A stretch of 64,000 bases of DNA from Sclerotiophoma versabilis. Lineage: Eukaryota; Ascomycota; Dothideomycetes; Pleosporales; Didymellaceae. The notes under the pieces were generated by a model. That model was not told the DNA's origin. It did no database searches and saw only the letters and a program-made list of their open reading frames with translations. How positions within the stretch are numbered: position 1 is the first letter of the stretch; each line of letters starts with the position of its first letter. Where the stretch lies: NCBI GenBank assembly GCA_012274445.1, contig JAAROD010000007.1, positions 744,001-808,000 of the forward strand. Reading direction: 5' to 3'. This document shows, in pieces, positions 33,873-45,921 of this stretch. The position numbers and the translations under genes are program-made.

Positions 33873-35843
33873 CTACTTAGACTTTGTGCCTTCCGTTTGC
33901 ATGGAACCCACGTCTGTAATCGTAGAAGCCTTTGGGTTTGCTTGTACAACTTCGTCCTTCATGAAAAGAAATGCAAGGACTTCTTTGATGCTGTAATGGT
34001 TTGTCAGAAGCATTACCATGCGGTCGATGCCCATACCCCAGCCTCCTGTGGGCGGAAGGCCATATTCCATGGCAGTTAAGAAACCTTCGTCAGGTACTTG
34101 TACCTCGTCATCGCCCTGTGCCTTCTGTCTTGCTTGTTCCTCAAAACACAAACGCTGGTCGAAGGGATCATTGAGCTCAGTGTAGGCATTCACGATCTCC
34201 TGTTTGCAGACGAATGCTTCGAACCTTTCGCACAGACCAGGCTTCGAACGATGACTCTTAGCGAGTGGCGACATCATTTGTGGATGTTGCATGATGAATG
34301 TCGGGTTGATACATCTTTCTTCGATACATTCTCCAACCAGTCTATCCAACATACGGGCATTTGTAAGTGGAGGAGGGCATTCCACATTGATCTTAGCAAG
34401 CATACGCTGTAAGAAATCATGCGTAGCTTCAGTGTGCATCTCTTTACCAGGTGGAAACTTCTCGCCACAAGCTTCCTCCAAAGCTGGGATCATCTCGACT
34501 CGCTTCCAAGGTCGGCTCCAGTCCACATTGTAAGTTTCGCTGTGCTGAGTAGTGAATGTAGTCTGGAGAGTTCCGCATATGGCCTGCACCATGCCTTCCA
34601 CTAAGGTTTCTGTGCGTTCCATAACATCATAGACGTCTGCGAAAGCCTCGTAATACTCGCACAAGGTGAATTCCGGATTGTGAGTTAAGTCAATACCCTC
34701 GTTACGGAACTGTCGGCCAAGTTCGTACACCTTATGAATGCCACCTACGACGAGCTGTTTGAGCGGCAGCTCGGTTGCGATACGCAGCGCCAGATTCATA
34801 CCGAGGTCATTGTGGTAAGTATAGAATGGCTTAGCTGTAGCCCCACCGGGGTTTTTGAGAAGAATTGGAGTTTCAATTTCGTAAAAACCGGCGTCGTTGA
34901 AGTAATCGCGGATGTATCGAACGATCTTGGCACGCGTTATAAAAGTGTTGACTGTACTCCTATTCATGATCAAGTCGAGATGACGATTCCGGTAACGTTC
35001 TTCGCGATCCTTGAAGCCGTAGTGCTCAGATGGAATCTGGTGCAGACATGGCGCGAGGAGAGTGATTGAGTGCGCAAAGGTTGACAATTCACCAGGGTTA
35101 TCAGTACGCTTGGGAGAAGTACGGCAGGGAAAGCCAGTGACACCGATAATATCCCCACGGCGTAAGATATCGTGGTGCTCAGCAAAAGGAGTACTGCCGG
35201 TGTGGGCAGCATTGGTAGCCATAATTTGTACCTCGGCGCCGTCAACCGCGACCTCGTAGAAACGAAGATTCTTGCCCGAGGTACGGATGTTGTAGATACG
35301 ACATCCGACACTGATAGAATGTCCGTCAGCTGTCTCGCCCTTCTTGAGGTGGCCAAAGTCTTTCTTGAAGTTGCGCAAGTCGTATGTAACGTGAAATTTG
35401 TGTGGATAAGGATTTGGGGATTGGGTTTCTTTCATCCGTTTGACCCGCTGCGAGCGGATCGCAAAGTACTGGTTAGCACTGAGTTCTCCCTCTTCCGCCG
35501 GTTCCTCCGCTCTTTTTTTGGCATCTGAAGGCGTCTGGCGGTTGCTCTCGCTCTCTGCCTTTAACCTCTCTCGTTCACGTTGCTTCTGCCTTTTCTTCAA
35601 CTCATTCTTGCTGACGAATTCGCCCGTCTCTTGATCCAGAAAAGATCCAGAGACGCTACCATCCATCTTACTTCCAGCCGCTTTGGGATCATTAACTTGC
35701 TGAGTAACATCCCCTAGGGCTGCCTTGGCTGCACTTGCTACATGCTGCTCGGACATTGTGGATCGGCTACTGAGGTAAGGTGTTGAGAACGAGCGAATCG
35801 ACAATCGTGCAGTAGCAGTGGACCGCCAAAGGGCTAGCAGCAT
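33873..35843 (-). CDS. KRS1: lysyl-tRNA synthetase, probably cytosolic and mitochondrial
   Basis: This is a class IIb aminoacyl-tRNA synthetase charging tRNA-Lys. The single exon encodes 656 aa. After a Lys/Arg-rich N-terminal helix (KKRQKQRERERLK) come the OB-fold anticodon-binding domain (about 170-280) and the catalytic domain with motif 1 (FYEIETPIL), motif 2 (ELGRQFRNEGIDLTHNPEFT) and motif 3 (PPTGGWGMGIDRMVML). The first 29 residues are free of acidic residues and contain four Arg and many Ser/Thr, like a mitochondrial presequence. A second Met at 35756 (MSEQHVAS) starts the cytosolic form. The first ATG has a poor context (TTTATG), the second a good one (ACAATG), which suits leaky scanning. 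Confidence 0.95.
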   Translation of the reverse strand: MLLALWRSTATARLSIRSFSTPYLSSRSTMSEQHVASAAKAALGDVTQQVNDPKAAGSKMDGSVSGSFLDQETGEFVSKNELKKRQKQRERERLKAESESNRQTPSDAKKRAEEPAEEGELSANQYFAIRSQRVKRMKETQSPNPYPHKFHVTYDLRNFKKDFGHLKKGETADGHSISVGCRIYNIRTSGKNLRFYEVAVDGAEVQIMATNAAHTGSTPFAEHHDILRRGDIIGVTGFPCRTSPKRTDNPGELSTFAHSITLLAPCLHQIPSEHYGFKDREERYRNRHLDLIMNRSTVNTFITRAKIVRYIRDYFNDAGFYEIETPILLKNPGGATAKPFYTYHNDLGMNLALRIATELPLKQLVVGGIHKVYELGRQFRNEGIDLTHNPEFTLCEYYEAFADVYDVMERTETLVEGMVQAICGTLQTTFTTQHSETYNVDWSRPWKRVEMIPALEEACGEKFPPGKEMHTEATHDFLQRMLAKINVECPPPLTNARMLDRLVGECIEERCINPTFIMQHPQMMSPLAKSHRSKPGLCERFEAFVCKQEIVNAYTELNDPFDQRLCFEEQARQKAQGDDEVQVPDEGFLTAMEYGLPPTGGWGMGIDRMVMLLTNHYSIKEVLAFLFMKDEVVQANPKASTITDVGSMQTEGTKSK

Positions 35844-37056
35844 AAAATCACGTTTGAGCGGTAAGGGAGAATGGCAGCAAAGCAGATGGAAGATATACTG
35901 GCACTTGCCAAGCCCTTACGCGATGAGTCAAGCAAAGAACATGTGATGTTGTCGGCCAGGGCTTTCCGAAAGATTGCCTAAGCAGCAAGGATCAGCCTAA
36001 TAGCAAGAAAAGAGGAGTTGCCACAAAACTTGTGTCTCTTGTCAGCAGCGGGCGGCGGTTGAGTGATGTATCCGGCGTTGTTCCTTCTCAAACCCCATCG
36101 TGCGGGCTTGCTGCTCGATAGAGCTAGTCCAGTCACACAGGAACACTTTTCCCGCCCCACGTTCTCGTTACCCAAGATCCATCGCGTCGGCTTCATCGCT
36201 TGATGCAGCTACCGGTAGTCCAACTGCGCTGATGCGCCTCTCCCACCCCGCCGCCGGGCCGTCACGCTCACGAGATCAACTTCACACCGGAATCTAAGAC
36301 ATATCAAACAGTTCAAGAGATCACCTCGATCTTGCAGTGTCTGGTTTGGCCTTAGACCCCCACGCAGAAAAGGCTGTTTCTGGGGCTTATGCCGAGGCCA
36401 TAGTGACGAATACGCCATTTCGATACCTAACTGCCACTTTGCCCTGTCAAACGCAATCCTTTTCACTGTAACATTGCTTAGTTGAGTGTCCATAATTTTC
36501 CTTCACAGCTTAAGATGGATAGGACGGATGCAGCGTTCGGGGTAGATGCAGTAAAGGATGCAATGAACGGAAAGGTCAGACGGAATCCTTCCAGGCCAAA
36601 TTAGAGTGGGATCTTGTGAAATTTTCCAAGAAAGTGACTAATTGTTTTAGCCCACGACGGTGGTCTCCATCTAAAAACCAAGCTATTGCGCCTATGTAGT
36701 GATTCATGGTACCACGACCATCAATCTATTACAATGACAAAAGATGACACGGTATCCGGTATCGACGATAAATTTTCGCTAGATTGGAACACTTCCATAG
36801 ATCAGGAAACTGTTCTTACCAATGAAGCCCGCCTACCATCACACCCCAAAAAACTAGGGAGGGAGCCATTTCCCCCAGGTCGTATCTCATTTCCTGTAAC
36901 GAGGCAAAGATTAAGATCTGTCATCTCCATGAAAGACTTCGGCAACTATCTGCCGCACCGGGGCTCCAATAAGCCGTGGAACTAAAACAAGATTATGAGT
37001 GTATGTCTGTTAAGGTTGGACAGATATGAATATTTACTAAAACCTGCTTTACTTAG
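35844..37056. other. intergenic with possible 5' part of an ankyrin relic
   Basis: No gene can be supported. An open frame at 36686-36985 ends just before a plausible intron (GTATGT donor near 37001, acceptor at 37056) leading into the ankyrin relic, so it may be that gene's decayed 5' exon. The link is not proven. Confidence 0.4.
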
Positions 37057-37530
37057 GATCTTGGGAAAGCTACTCCTCGTAGCTGTGATACAGAAAACAA
37101 AGGAAAGAACGCTTTCCTCCTGGCGGTATAACGAGTCCAGGGTAACCTTATGTCAATCCTCCTGCCAGTATTTAATGACCTAGATTCGCCAAATTCACTA
37201 GGACGAACAGCGATACACGTTGCAGGAAAAGGTGGACACGTCGACATTGTGTTAATACTTCTCGAGGAACGTCGTCGATCAAATCGCCATCAGAACCTGG
37301 TGGCCAATCTCAATGCTCAGGAAGGCGAAGGTCGGTCAGCTCTTCACCTTCCCATTGAAGGAAATTGTTCTTCAACAATTGAGGTACTAGTGCAAAAGCC
37401 TAACGTAGACCTAGAGTTGAAGGACGACACGGGGCTGACTCCATTACATCAATCAATTCTTGCTGATCACGAAGAAATAGTAAAACTTCTGATCGCAAGC
37501 GGCGCAGACCTGGATGTCAAGATCGGATAG
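37057..37530 (+). pseudogene. ankyrin-repeat protein relic
   Basis: A continuous frame after the likely acceptor encodes GKNAFLLAV, an in-frame TAA, then GNLMSILLPVF. Two to three recognisable ankyrin repeats follow (SLGRTAIHVAGKGGHVDIV, GRSALHLPIEGN, GLTPLHQSILADHEEIVKLL). The stop lies where ankyrin repeats often have Gln (LAVQ), so CAA to TAA is likely. The frame stops at 37530 inside the next repeat, after GADLDVK. No intact ankyrin gene can be assembled. Confidence 0.65.
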
Positions 37531-38668
37531 GTTCTTCCACTCATATCCTTATCAAGTCTCCACATCTCTCACATTAACCGCTCTAACATCATGTTAAGCT
37601 GGGTGCTCTGTGCTTCAGAAGTAATTTCATGTGCTAGGGGCACTGCATTGCTTCCCAATCGCGCACAACTTCCTCCACAGATGGATCTGAAGCAAACAAA
37701 AGTGTGTTGCGTAGTTGTTGTACATGGTCGGTTCATTGAGGAAGTCTAGTGGCGAAGTACAGCTCATGAAAGATGTGAGATCTATCATCGATGCGGCATT
37801 TTAAGGAGTGGAATAGAGGAGTCGCGATGAGTGGGCAAGGGTTTTCACATTGTTTTATCTGGGATCATTTTTGACTTGATAGTCGCTACCATACCGATTT
37901 AGTAAAAGAGTAGAACGTAATAAGACTTATTGCGCGGAACTCGGAGCATAGAAAGCGACTTTTATACATGCGAGAGATGGCCCAACCCCTTGCGATACAT
38001 TTCAAAATGTATTGCCATCAGATTTGTACCCCAAATAAGTAGAGGCTAGCATTATAACAACCAGCAGTTGGACCTCTAATCTAAAGCTAAATTCGGATTT
38101 GGCTAGTGATTTTGCACAAGATAAGCTACTACAGTAGTTGAAATAGAAGCTGTAAGAGCAAAAATACGGATTTTGGAGATACAGAGAAAGCCACCCAACC
38201 CAGGCCGTGCATGTTAGGAAAATAAAGAATTCACGTGCGTGTACGCAGTTATAACCGTCAGTTCTTAGCAGAAGCAGGCAGCTTGCTCATAACCTACAGT
38301 TACACCTTATAGTATAAGACTGCTGTGTACCGTAGTGTTGCTAAGTCGTTGTAGTGTTAGTCGGGTCTTGGTAAAACCTGGTTTACTTGCTTAGGCTGTT
38401 TTTCTTCCCGTAAGATATGTCACGCAATTTATTTCGAGCTCATACTTAGAAATGTACCCCCCATTTTCCTCTCTTTTCAATTTTTTTCTATGTTGATGAT
38501 TTTAAGTTACTTTTCACTTTTTTTTTCTTCCCCCAATGGTTTTCAACAATTTTGCAGTTTTTTTTTTCCTTTTCAAGAGTTCCTTGTATCCCTGCTCTTT
38601 TTTCTGTTAATCTGGCTGTTTTCTTTCCATTGCTTTGAGTCTTGACCACTAGTTTTAAGGTACTAGAA
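37531..38668. other. gene-poor, AT-leaning spacer
   Basis: No gene is recognised. The 38440-38640 part is rich in T-tracts with many C-to-T-like runs on the plus strand. Confidence 0.5.
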
Positions 38669-39315
38669 CTAACCCAGCATAAATCCAGATTGAACTGTCA
38701 CACCATTAGCGACTCGTGCAAACCGCGCTTGTGGATTCGCCCTGTGCTGAAGAGTCCCGATTTGATTGAAAAACACGTTATCATTCCCCTCTGTATCCAC
38801 TTCGATCCTAACGGGAGCTTGCCAGAGTCCATCATGGGTGGTAAGAGTTACTCGGAATTCGAATTCGTTCAGACCAGCGTCAATAGAAGTTGAATCTATG
38901 TGAACCAAATTTGCATCGGTTGCTGCTGGATGAATGTCGCCTGGACCTCCAAATATAAGGTTGAATGTTTGAGTAAAGATATTGGTTGCCGTTCTCGAAA
39001 TCTCGAGAACTATTCGAAAACGGCGGCCAGAAAGTCGCCAACCTTGGCGCTTATCCAATTCCTGAATATCGGAAGGCTTCAAAAGATCCAGATCGGTAGT
39101 ACTATTCATCTTCATTAGCAAAAGTTTTGTCACTATTTCTCTTCTCTGACTAACCTTTCAATGTCTACCTGGGGCGGTGCAGAAGGTTGAAGATTACCCA
39201 TCGAAGATGAAGAATGGTCGAAGACTACTGTAGCTAATGCTGACTTGGCTTCAGAAGCTGGAAAAGCAAGAACCTTGCTAAGAAGGCCTCCAAAAATGAG
39301 CACACGTGGAAGCAT
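38669..39315 (-). CDS. secreted protein of unknown family, cysteine-free after the signal
   Basis: Exons 39315-39155 and 39101-38669 give 197 aa; I do not recognise the family. The signal peptide is MLPRVLIFGGLLSKVLAFPA. A pro-region of about 55 residues ends at LDKR before QGWRLSGRRF, a Kex2-type site. The mature part (about 120 residues) is beta-rich in appearance (FRIVLEIS, FEFRVTLTT, VRIEVDTEG) and contains no cysteine. A TATAAAAG box lies at 39436-39443 on the minus strand. It is the last gene before the RIP-affected block, a position typical of host-interaction genes in related fungi. The alternative intron acceptor at 39111 breaks the frame. Confidence 0.72.
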
Positions 39316-39435
39316 CTTGTTTGGGTTGTGAAAATAGGGGGAGAGAAGAAGTAAGATAATGTATACTACTGACTTGATGAATGTATCGTAGAACAGGTTG
39401 ATTCAACAGAGAAAACAGACGTGCTAATATGTCTG

Positions 39436-39443
39436 CTTTTATA
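39436..39443 (-). promoter_or_regulatory. TATA box of the orphan secreted protein gene
   Basis: The minus strand reads TATAAAAG about 120 bp upstream of the start codon at 39315. Confidence 0.45.
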
Positions 39444-42309
39444 CGTGCTGAAGGTTTTTGTTTTTTGTAATTTTACTAAAACTTCCTAGCGTACGCTACG
39501 TTGCCTGTATACGAGACTAACGAAGGGAGAGATATGAATTAGCTTAGTAAGAAGTGAGCAGTAAGGGGTCATCCAAGAATCTTTAGAAACTCTACCGTCC
39601 ATCCCTGCGTAGCAGGACACCCTGTGTGCTGGGACGCTTTTTTGTCCAGATCTTTTACGTCAGGTCAGTGCCACTGCAACAAGTCAAAATCAACGCGCAT
39701 CGAAATCGATTCTGCAGCTGCTGCTCTCCTGGAATTCTAACATCCTACTAAGAAGAACGTAGTGTTAGACATGCTGCAGGTGACCTGTCACCCCAATCAA
39801 ACAACCTCATCCGAATACCCCCCTAGCCACTCACACTAGTCAATCTCAATTAATCGTTCGGAGGTCTAGGAAGAGAGCCTAGATCCTGAAGACTAGGATC
39901 GCAGGCTCCAGGGGTCCACTTCAGGTAGGGATTGTGCCGTCTGGCAGTTTCTCCGCGCGGACAGCTTAACTTCACTTAATCGGTAAATTTACTAATTCAT
40001 TAGAGTAAATCATACTTGGTTTCTGACGCTACTTCCTCTGCAGTAATCATCTTTGGAGAAGTCGAATGAAAGCTGCAGGACCATGCGTATGCCAAGATAT
40101 TAGAATCTTATTGAGATGCAGTGAGGTAATAAATTTATACTATAACATCATCAGTATACCCTGTTGCGGCTTGTTTTTAGTTTCCCTACCATGTTTACCC
40201 CTGATCAATCTGGAGACGCCCTCCAATCCTGACCTCAGCCAAGGCAGCTACATCCTCAGCCGTCAACTGTTACCTAGTACTTCAGGGAGCCAGCAACAGG
40301 TTGATCGTCAACTACTTGCGCCTATATCCTGTAACCAGAGCCCACACTTGTTTTTTCTATGGCTTCTAATAATCCCGTTTAATAGTCAGAGGTTAGGATC
40401 GAGCCAAATCGGTTGCAGGCCTTAAGATATCCAATTGGGTATTCTATAGGCCTTGGGAACGCCTGGATGCAACTCAAAACAAGTATAATTGTCAAATTCC
40501 TTCCGCGACTCTAGGATATTGCCCCCCCCCCCCCCCCGATAGTCTGTGCGACAGTATACTGAAGATAAAGGGTATATCTACGGCAACGTTGATCAGGTAG
40601 GAGACTAATCAGCAGAGCTACCTCAAGCAGCTTAAGAGGATTAAGTTAGCCAACGTCAAAGTTGATGATAGAAAAAGCAACTATGAAGGAGGTAATTAGG
40701 TCAGAATAGGGGAAAGTCGGCATCTACAGAGGCAACGCCAACTACAGAAGACATACTTAGCTTGCCCACCAAGTCCTCATAACGATAGCGGCGAGGCTGT
40801 ACAAGAATTGCGAATAGAGCTCCGGCAAGGCAGTCAAAGCCACTACGTTTAGAGGCAGATTGCGTAGCGATACTAGACCTCTTAACAGGACAGTCAAGGC
40901 AGCAAAACGAGCAGGTTATCAACATAGGTCCTAGTGAAGGTACAACAATACACAAGTAAGATGGGGGCGGGGGGGAATAATATAAGTATCATTGTGCTTG
41001 CAAACAGTTCTATGTATCTACAACCACCTTTGAACTACTGTCTTGCCTGCAATCAAGGCTATTGAGATCCTGCTCATAGATTGAAGAAGTGTCGCCCAAC
41101 TGTGGGTCTTCTCCGGCGATCTGATTGGCTGTTCGGAGGTGTTCCAATTAGCTTAGCACAGTCGACTTCCACGTGCGGGTTAGCAAAAGTTATCGCACGG
41201 ACCTATGCGGTATACGAAGAAGCTAGCGTAAAAATTTAACTCTCTAGCTAAAAGCTAGTAGGGTACATTCGTAAAACATTAGATTTGGCTTTATGCAGCT
41301 CTAGGTAGCGCGCCTAGTAAAAGTAAATACCAATCTGTACAAGACTCTGTAAGCAGATCACGTGCAGCCTAGCAGATTGCTTGAATAGATCGGCTGTAAC
41401 AGTCTCCACGGCGGCCTCACTGACCCGTCACCTGCTAGGTCTCGACCAAAGAATTGAGGTTTTATGATAAGTTAACTTTACATGTATAATCTAGCTGACA
41501 AGTAAGCTGGAAACCACTCCTAGCGAGATTACAAGGCGGTGCTGCCGACACCTGCAAGAGTGCGTTGTACGATCAGCCAATCATGTAAGCAGCTGTATGA
41601 ATAACCCGGCACGGCATAATTGCCGGGGTAATTGTGTTCCCTCAATGCTACACCCTTGTACTGCTATCAATGCCCATGTTACATAGATAGCGTCTCTAAT
41701 GATAACGTGTACAACAGTGTAACGTTGTCTATACCTGTTGTAGTATAGTCCCTACCCAAGTAAGCGCCGTGGTACTATTGAAAACCAGAAAACTAACGGA
41801 CAGTCGGCAACAATTACAGTTGGAAGGGGAGCTACCTGCGTCAGCCCATGCTGAGTAGTCATGGAACGAGACAGTACAACACAACCAGAGATGCATAAGG
41901 TGACTGCATAGCGAGCGCACCGGTCAAGCGAGCGTACCACCCGATTTTATTAGGAAAAACCAATCATCTCTACCTTTACATCTTGGAAAGATGCGCGTTA
42001 AGACACAGGAACGGTAGCTAGATAGCAGTAGATTACTGTTCGTATCAATTAAACCGCTACAGAGAAGTACAGAAGCTTCTACTCTCGTTATGTTACGGTT
42101 CTACAGTAAAGGCAATAGACAAAAGGTCACGTGTCTGAAGAAACACTAAGGCTTTGCTAACATAACGGTTCTGAGTCTAACTCTGCCCTACGTGTAGCTC
42201 TATAAGCTACGTTTTAATATTATACTTACTTAACCAGTGTTACAATTCTACGCAGAGTAGACAGTATAGTAATAAGTACCGTGCACGGTTACTAGTTGCG
42301 CACGGTTAC
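39444..42309. other. gene-free flank of the AT-rich block
   Basis: No gene is recognised in 2.9 kb. There is a run of 16 cytosines at 40522-40537 and a G-run near 40968-40976. Base composition is intermediate; AT content climbs sharply only after about 42500. Old transposon debris is likely but could not be assigned. Confidence 0.5.
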
Positions 42310-42496
42310 TGTAATGGGCTGAGCCCTAAGTGTACGAGACTACGCACTGAACCCACGCACGTGATTACAGAGCATAGCTTGGCATCTTGCTATATCTCGT
42401 ACAAGAAGAAATAATTCCTTCTTTCTTCTCTATCTTTCTACTTCTGTAGTATAAGACAAATGCATACTTGTTAGAAGGCTACTTTAACCCTTAACA
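42310..42496 (-). repeat. 3' LTR of the outer Gypsy element, little RIP
   Basis: This 187-bp LTR starts TGTAATGGG and ends CTTAACA. It keeps many CpG and CpA sites (for example CTACGCACTGAACC) that are TA-converted in its partner at 53055-53241. Confidence 0.8.
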
Positions 42497-45405
42497 TAAG
42501 CAGAAAGATTAACTCCAACTAAACCCCCTAAGCGTACAATAATAGAAGGAGACAACCTTTATAATTAACAGCTACCTAGTAGCTAGCTAATGTATAAACA
42601 GCAGATATAATTATAGTATCTATATAAGTAATAGCAAGACCTATTACGTAGCCTATTAGTAGACAATCTAATAGTAATAATATAATTCTTAAAAGCTAAC
42701 CTAGATAAACTAGTAAGTAAGTAAGAGAAATAACTATATAAGCAGCTATAATTCTAAATAAATAAACTTAGAGAGATACTAAGTAATAATACTTGTCTAG
42801 AAACCTTAGAAAGAAGTAGATAAAACTTTTCCTTTAGTTCTACCTCTTTAAGTAACTACTAAAATTATACTGTCTAATAGGCTAAAAAGCCTAGACTTCC
42901 TAATATAGAAGTGTTTAATAATAAATTATATAAATAATATCTTTAATAGAAGATAGAGGTATAGGCTAAGCTATATAGAGACTAGCTAGTATACTCTACT
43001 AAGAAGAACTAAGTTAACTGTATAATATTAAGAGTTAAAGTAGCCTTCTAATAAGTATACATTTATCCTATACTATAGAAGTAGAAAGATAGAGAAGAAA
43101 GAAGAGATTATTTCTTTTTATATAAGATATAGTAAGATACTAAGCTATACTCTATAATTACGTATATAGGCTTAGTGTGTAGTCTTATATACTTAGAGCT
43201 TAGCCTATTATAATACCTTTCTTCTTTACTTTAACACGTTTACTTATACGTAAAACTTAGAGTAGTAATATAATAGTAAAATAGTTACCTATAGGCTACT
43301 ATTCTTAAAATAAAATATAGTATCTAAATTAGGTAATCTAGGTTTTACTATAGAGCTGTAATCTTATTATATGCATACTTCTTTACTTATACTTATATAG
43401 TACTAGCTAATTACAGTCTATTTATATATAGCTCTAGTACTAGTAGTAGTTCTAATTAGTTATATTACCTTATCTTATAACTTAACTTACAATTACTCTT
43501 CTATATAGTAACTATTAGTCTATTAACTTTACCTTAAGACTTCTATAGCCTTAGTAGAGGTATATAGGTCTAAGTCTCCTATATAAACTATATAGACCTC
43601 TTTTTAGAAGCTCTTTTCTTTCTTTACCTTATACTTAACTTATTAATTATTCTATAGGTTTTATATACTTTTCTAGAAGTTCTTCTCTTTAATAATCTTC
43701 TACTTCTATATATTATTATATCTGCTTTAACTTACAGTATATAGGGTCCTAGTAGCTAGCTAGGTAGTAGCCTTAACTATCTTCAAGGTTCTACTAGTAG
43801 CTCTGTAAATAGCACTTACTCTACTGCCTTTAACTACTTTATTAATATTACTTACTAGCTTATTACTTATATAACTACTAGAAGCGTTATTCTAGCTAAT
43901 ATTAATATTTCTTAAGGTCCTACTAACTTTAACTTTGCCTAAGGATACTACTATCTTTTTTATAATAGTGTTTAGAGATCTTATACTATTCTTAATAGCT
44001 TATTATATAGCTAAGTATGTCTTATTATCTTCTATAGCTTAGTTCTAGTAGTAAGCTATTAAGTTGTCTAGAAGTAGTAGCTAAGGTAAGGTGTCTAGTA
44101 AAATAGTATTCTCTATAGTAAGAGTAGGTATTTATATAGAAGTAGTATAGGTAAGGTCCTATTAATAGAATAGAATAAGTATAATAAAGTCTTTACTAGT
44201 AAGCTGCTTATTATCTTCTTCTTAGAGTATGTCTTAGTTTCTTCTTAATAGGGCATCTACTTATATATTCTCTTTTTCTAGTCTATAGTAGATTTTTATA
44301 TTACTAAACTAGGATATAATTTAAGCCTATTATACGTGTCTTTTAGTAAGCTTTTATTTCTTAGTAAAGTACTTAAGGTTCTTATAGTTAGTAATAACTT
44401 TAAACTCTTATATACTTTAGAGTTTAGCGTTCTATTTCTATAGGTAGAAGATTACTACTAGAAGTTCTTTATTATAAATAAGGTAAATTACTTTATAAGA
44501 AAGAAACTTTTATAAGAGATATATAACTATATAGAGGTTACTAAATATATCTTCTTATAAGAAAGTAGTACCTATAGTAAAGCTAGAGAAATTATATTTA
44601 ACTATAGCCTTCTCTTCTAGGTCTAAGGTAGTAAGTACCTTATCTAACAGAAAGGCTTTCTTTAAGACTAGAAAGGCTTACTCTTACTTCTTCTTCTATT
44701 AGAATAGTAAGTCTTTCTTTATAAGCTGTATAAGTAGCTTAGATAAGGTAGTAAAGTTCTTAATAAACTTTCTATAGAAATTAGTAAATTCTAGAACCTC
44801 TTATATACTCTTAATAGTAGTTAGAGCTTACTACTTCTTAATTACTTATACCTTTTTAGAATCTATAGAAATTCTCTTTCTAGCCTCTAGAATAAAGCTA
44901 AGGTACTTTATATATTAGATATTAAATTTATATTTATTAATTTCTAAGTATAAGCTAGCTTTCTATAGGTGTTTAACTACTTATTATATATATTTATAAT
45001 ATTTCTATAGAAACCTCTTAGTAAAGATAAGAATATTATCTAAGTATATAAAAGTAAAGTTATCTAGAAACTCTCTTAGGGCCTAGTTAATATACTTTTA
45101 AAAGGTGCTTAGAGTATTTACTAATCTAAATAGTATTATAAGCTATTTATATAATCTAAACCTTATATAGAAGGTAGTTATCTATTTCTATTTCTTAGAT
45201 ATTCTAATCTTATAGAAAGTAGTAGTAATATCTAGCTTTATATACTAGGTAGCTTATTTAATTAGGTTTAGAGTTTCTTTAATTAGTAGAAGAGAGTATT
45301 AATTCTTCTTTATAAGAGTATTAAGTACTCTATAGTCTATATAAAAGTAAAGTCTACTTTTTAGTTTTTATATAAATAGTACTAGTAAGGCTGCTAGTAA
45401 GTTAC

Positions 45406-45904
45406 TGTTAAAGTTATACTTTTAAGTAAAGCTTATAAGCACTATTTATATTAGTTCTTAGAGATAAGCACTAGTACAGGAAGGTCTATAAGAGTTAGAG
45501 TTATTACCTAGTAAAATACTATAATAATAGAGGGTAATAATAAGTAGTATAGAGTAGACTATCTAGCTTAAGAGTTAAGGTTAAGATTCTAAAGATAAAC
45601 TTAATTAACTAAGTTAAACACAAACTATAAGAGTTGTATTCCTACTAACTATATACTTGCTAGGAGATAATACTTATTAATAAGTAACTAGGGTTAGTCT
45701 AATAAGATATATAGCATTACTTACTAATAAGTAATAATATATAATACTTATTAATAAGTAGGTTATATATATTATACTTATTAATAAGCATGTTACGTAA
45801 CTATATAAAGGGAGATCCTTCCTAACTCTAACCCTAGTTTATAGGTAAAGGCTGTAGTTAGCTACTTAATTACTATGCTGCTTTATCTGCACAGGATTAT
45901 AACA
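45406..45904 (-). repeat. 3' LTR of the inner Gypsy element
   Basis: The 499-bp LTR runs from TGTTA to TAACA. It differs from the other copy almost only by transitions. A TATA-like TATATAAAGG lies near its downstream end on the plus strand. Confidence 0.9.
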
Positions 45905-45906
45905 CT

Positions 45907-45921
45907 ATCCTCCTCCTCTTT
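45907..45921 (-). other. polypurine tract of the inner element
   Basis: The minus strand reads AAAAGAGGAGGAGGA immediately before the 3' LTR. It fixes the element's orientation. Confidence 0.75.

Noticed and set aside
40522..40537. Run of 16 cytosines
   Set aside because: A simple homopolymer and possible assembly artefact; no associated feature.
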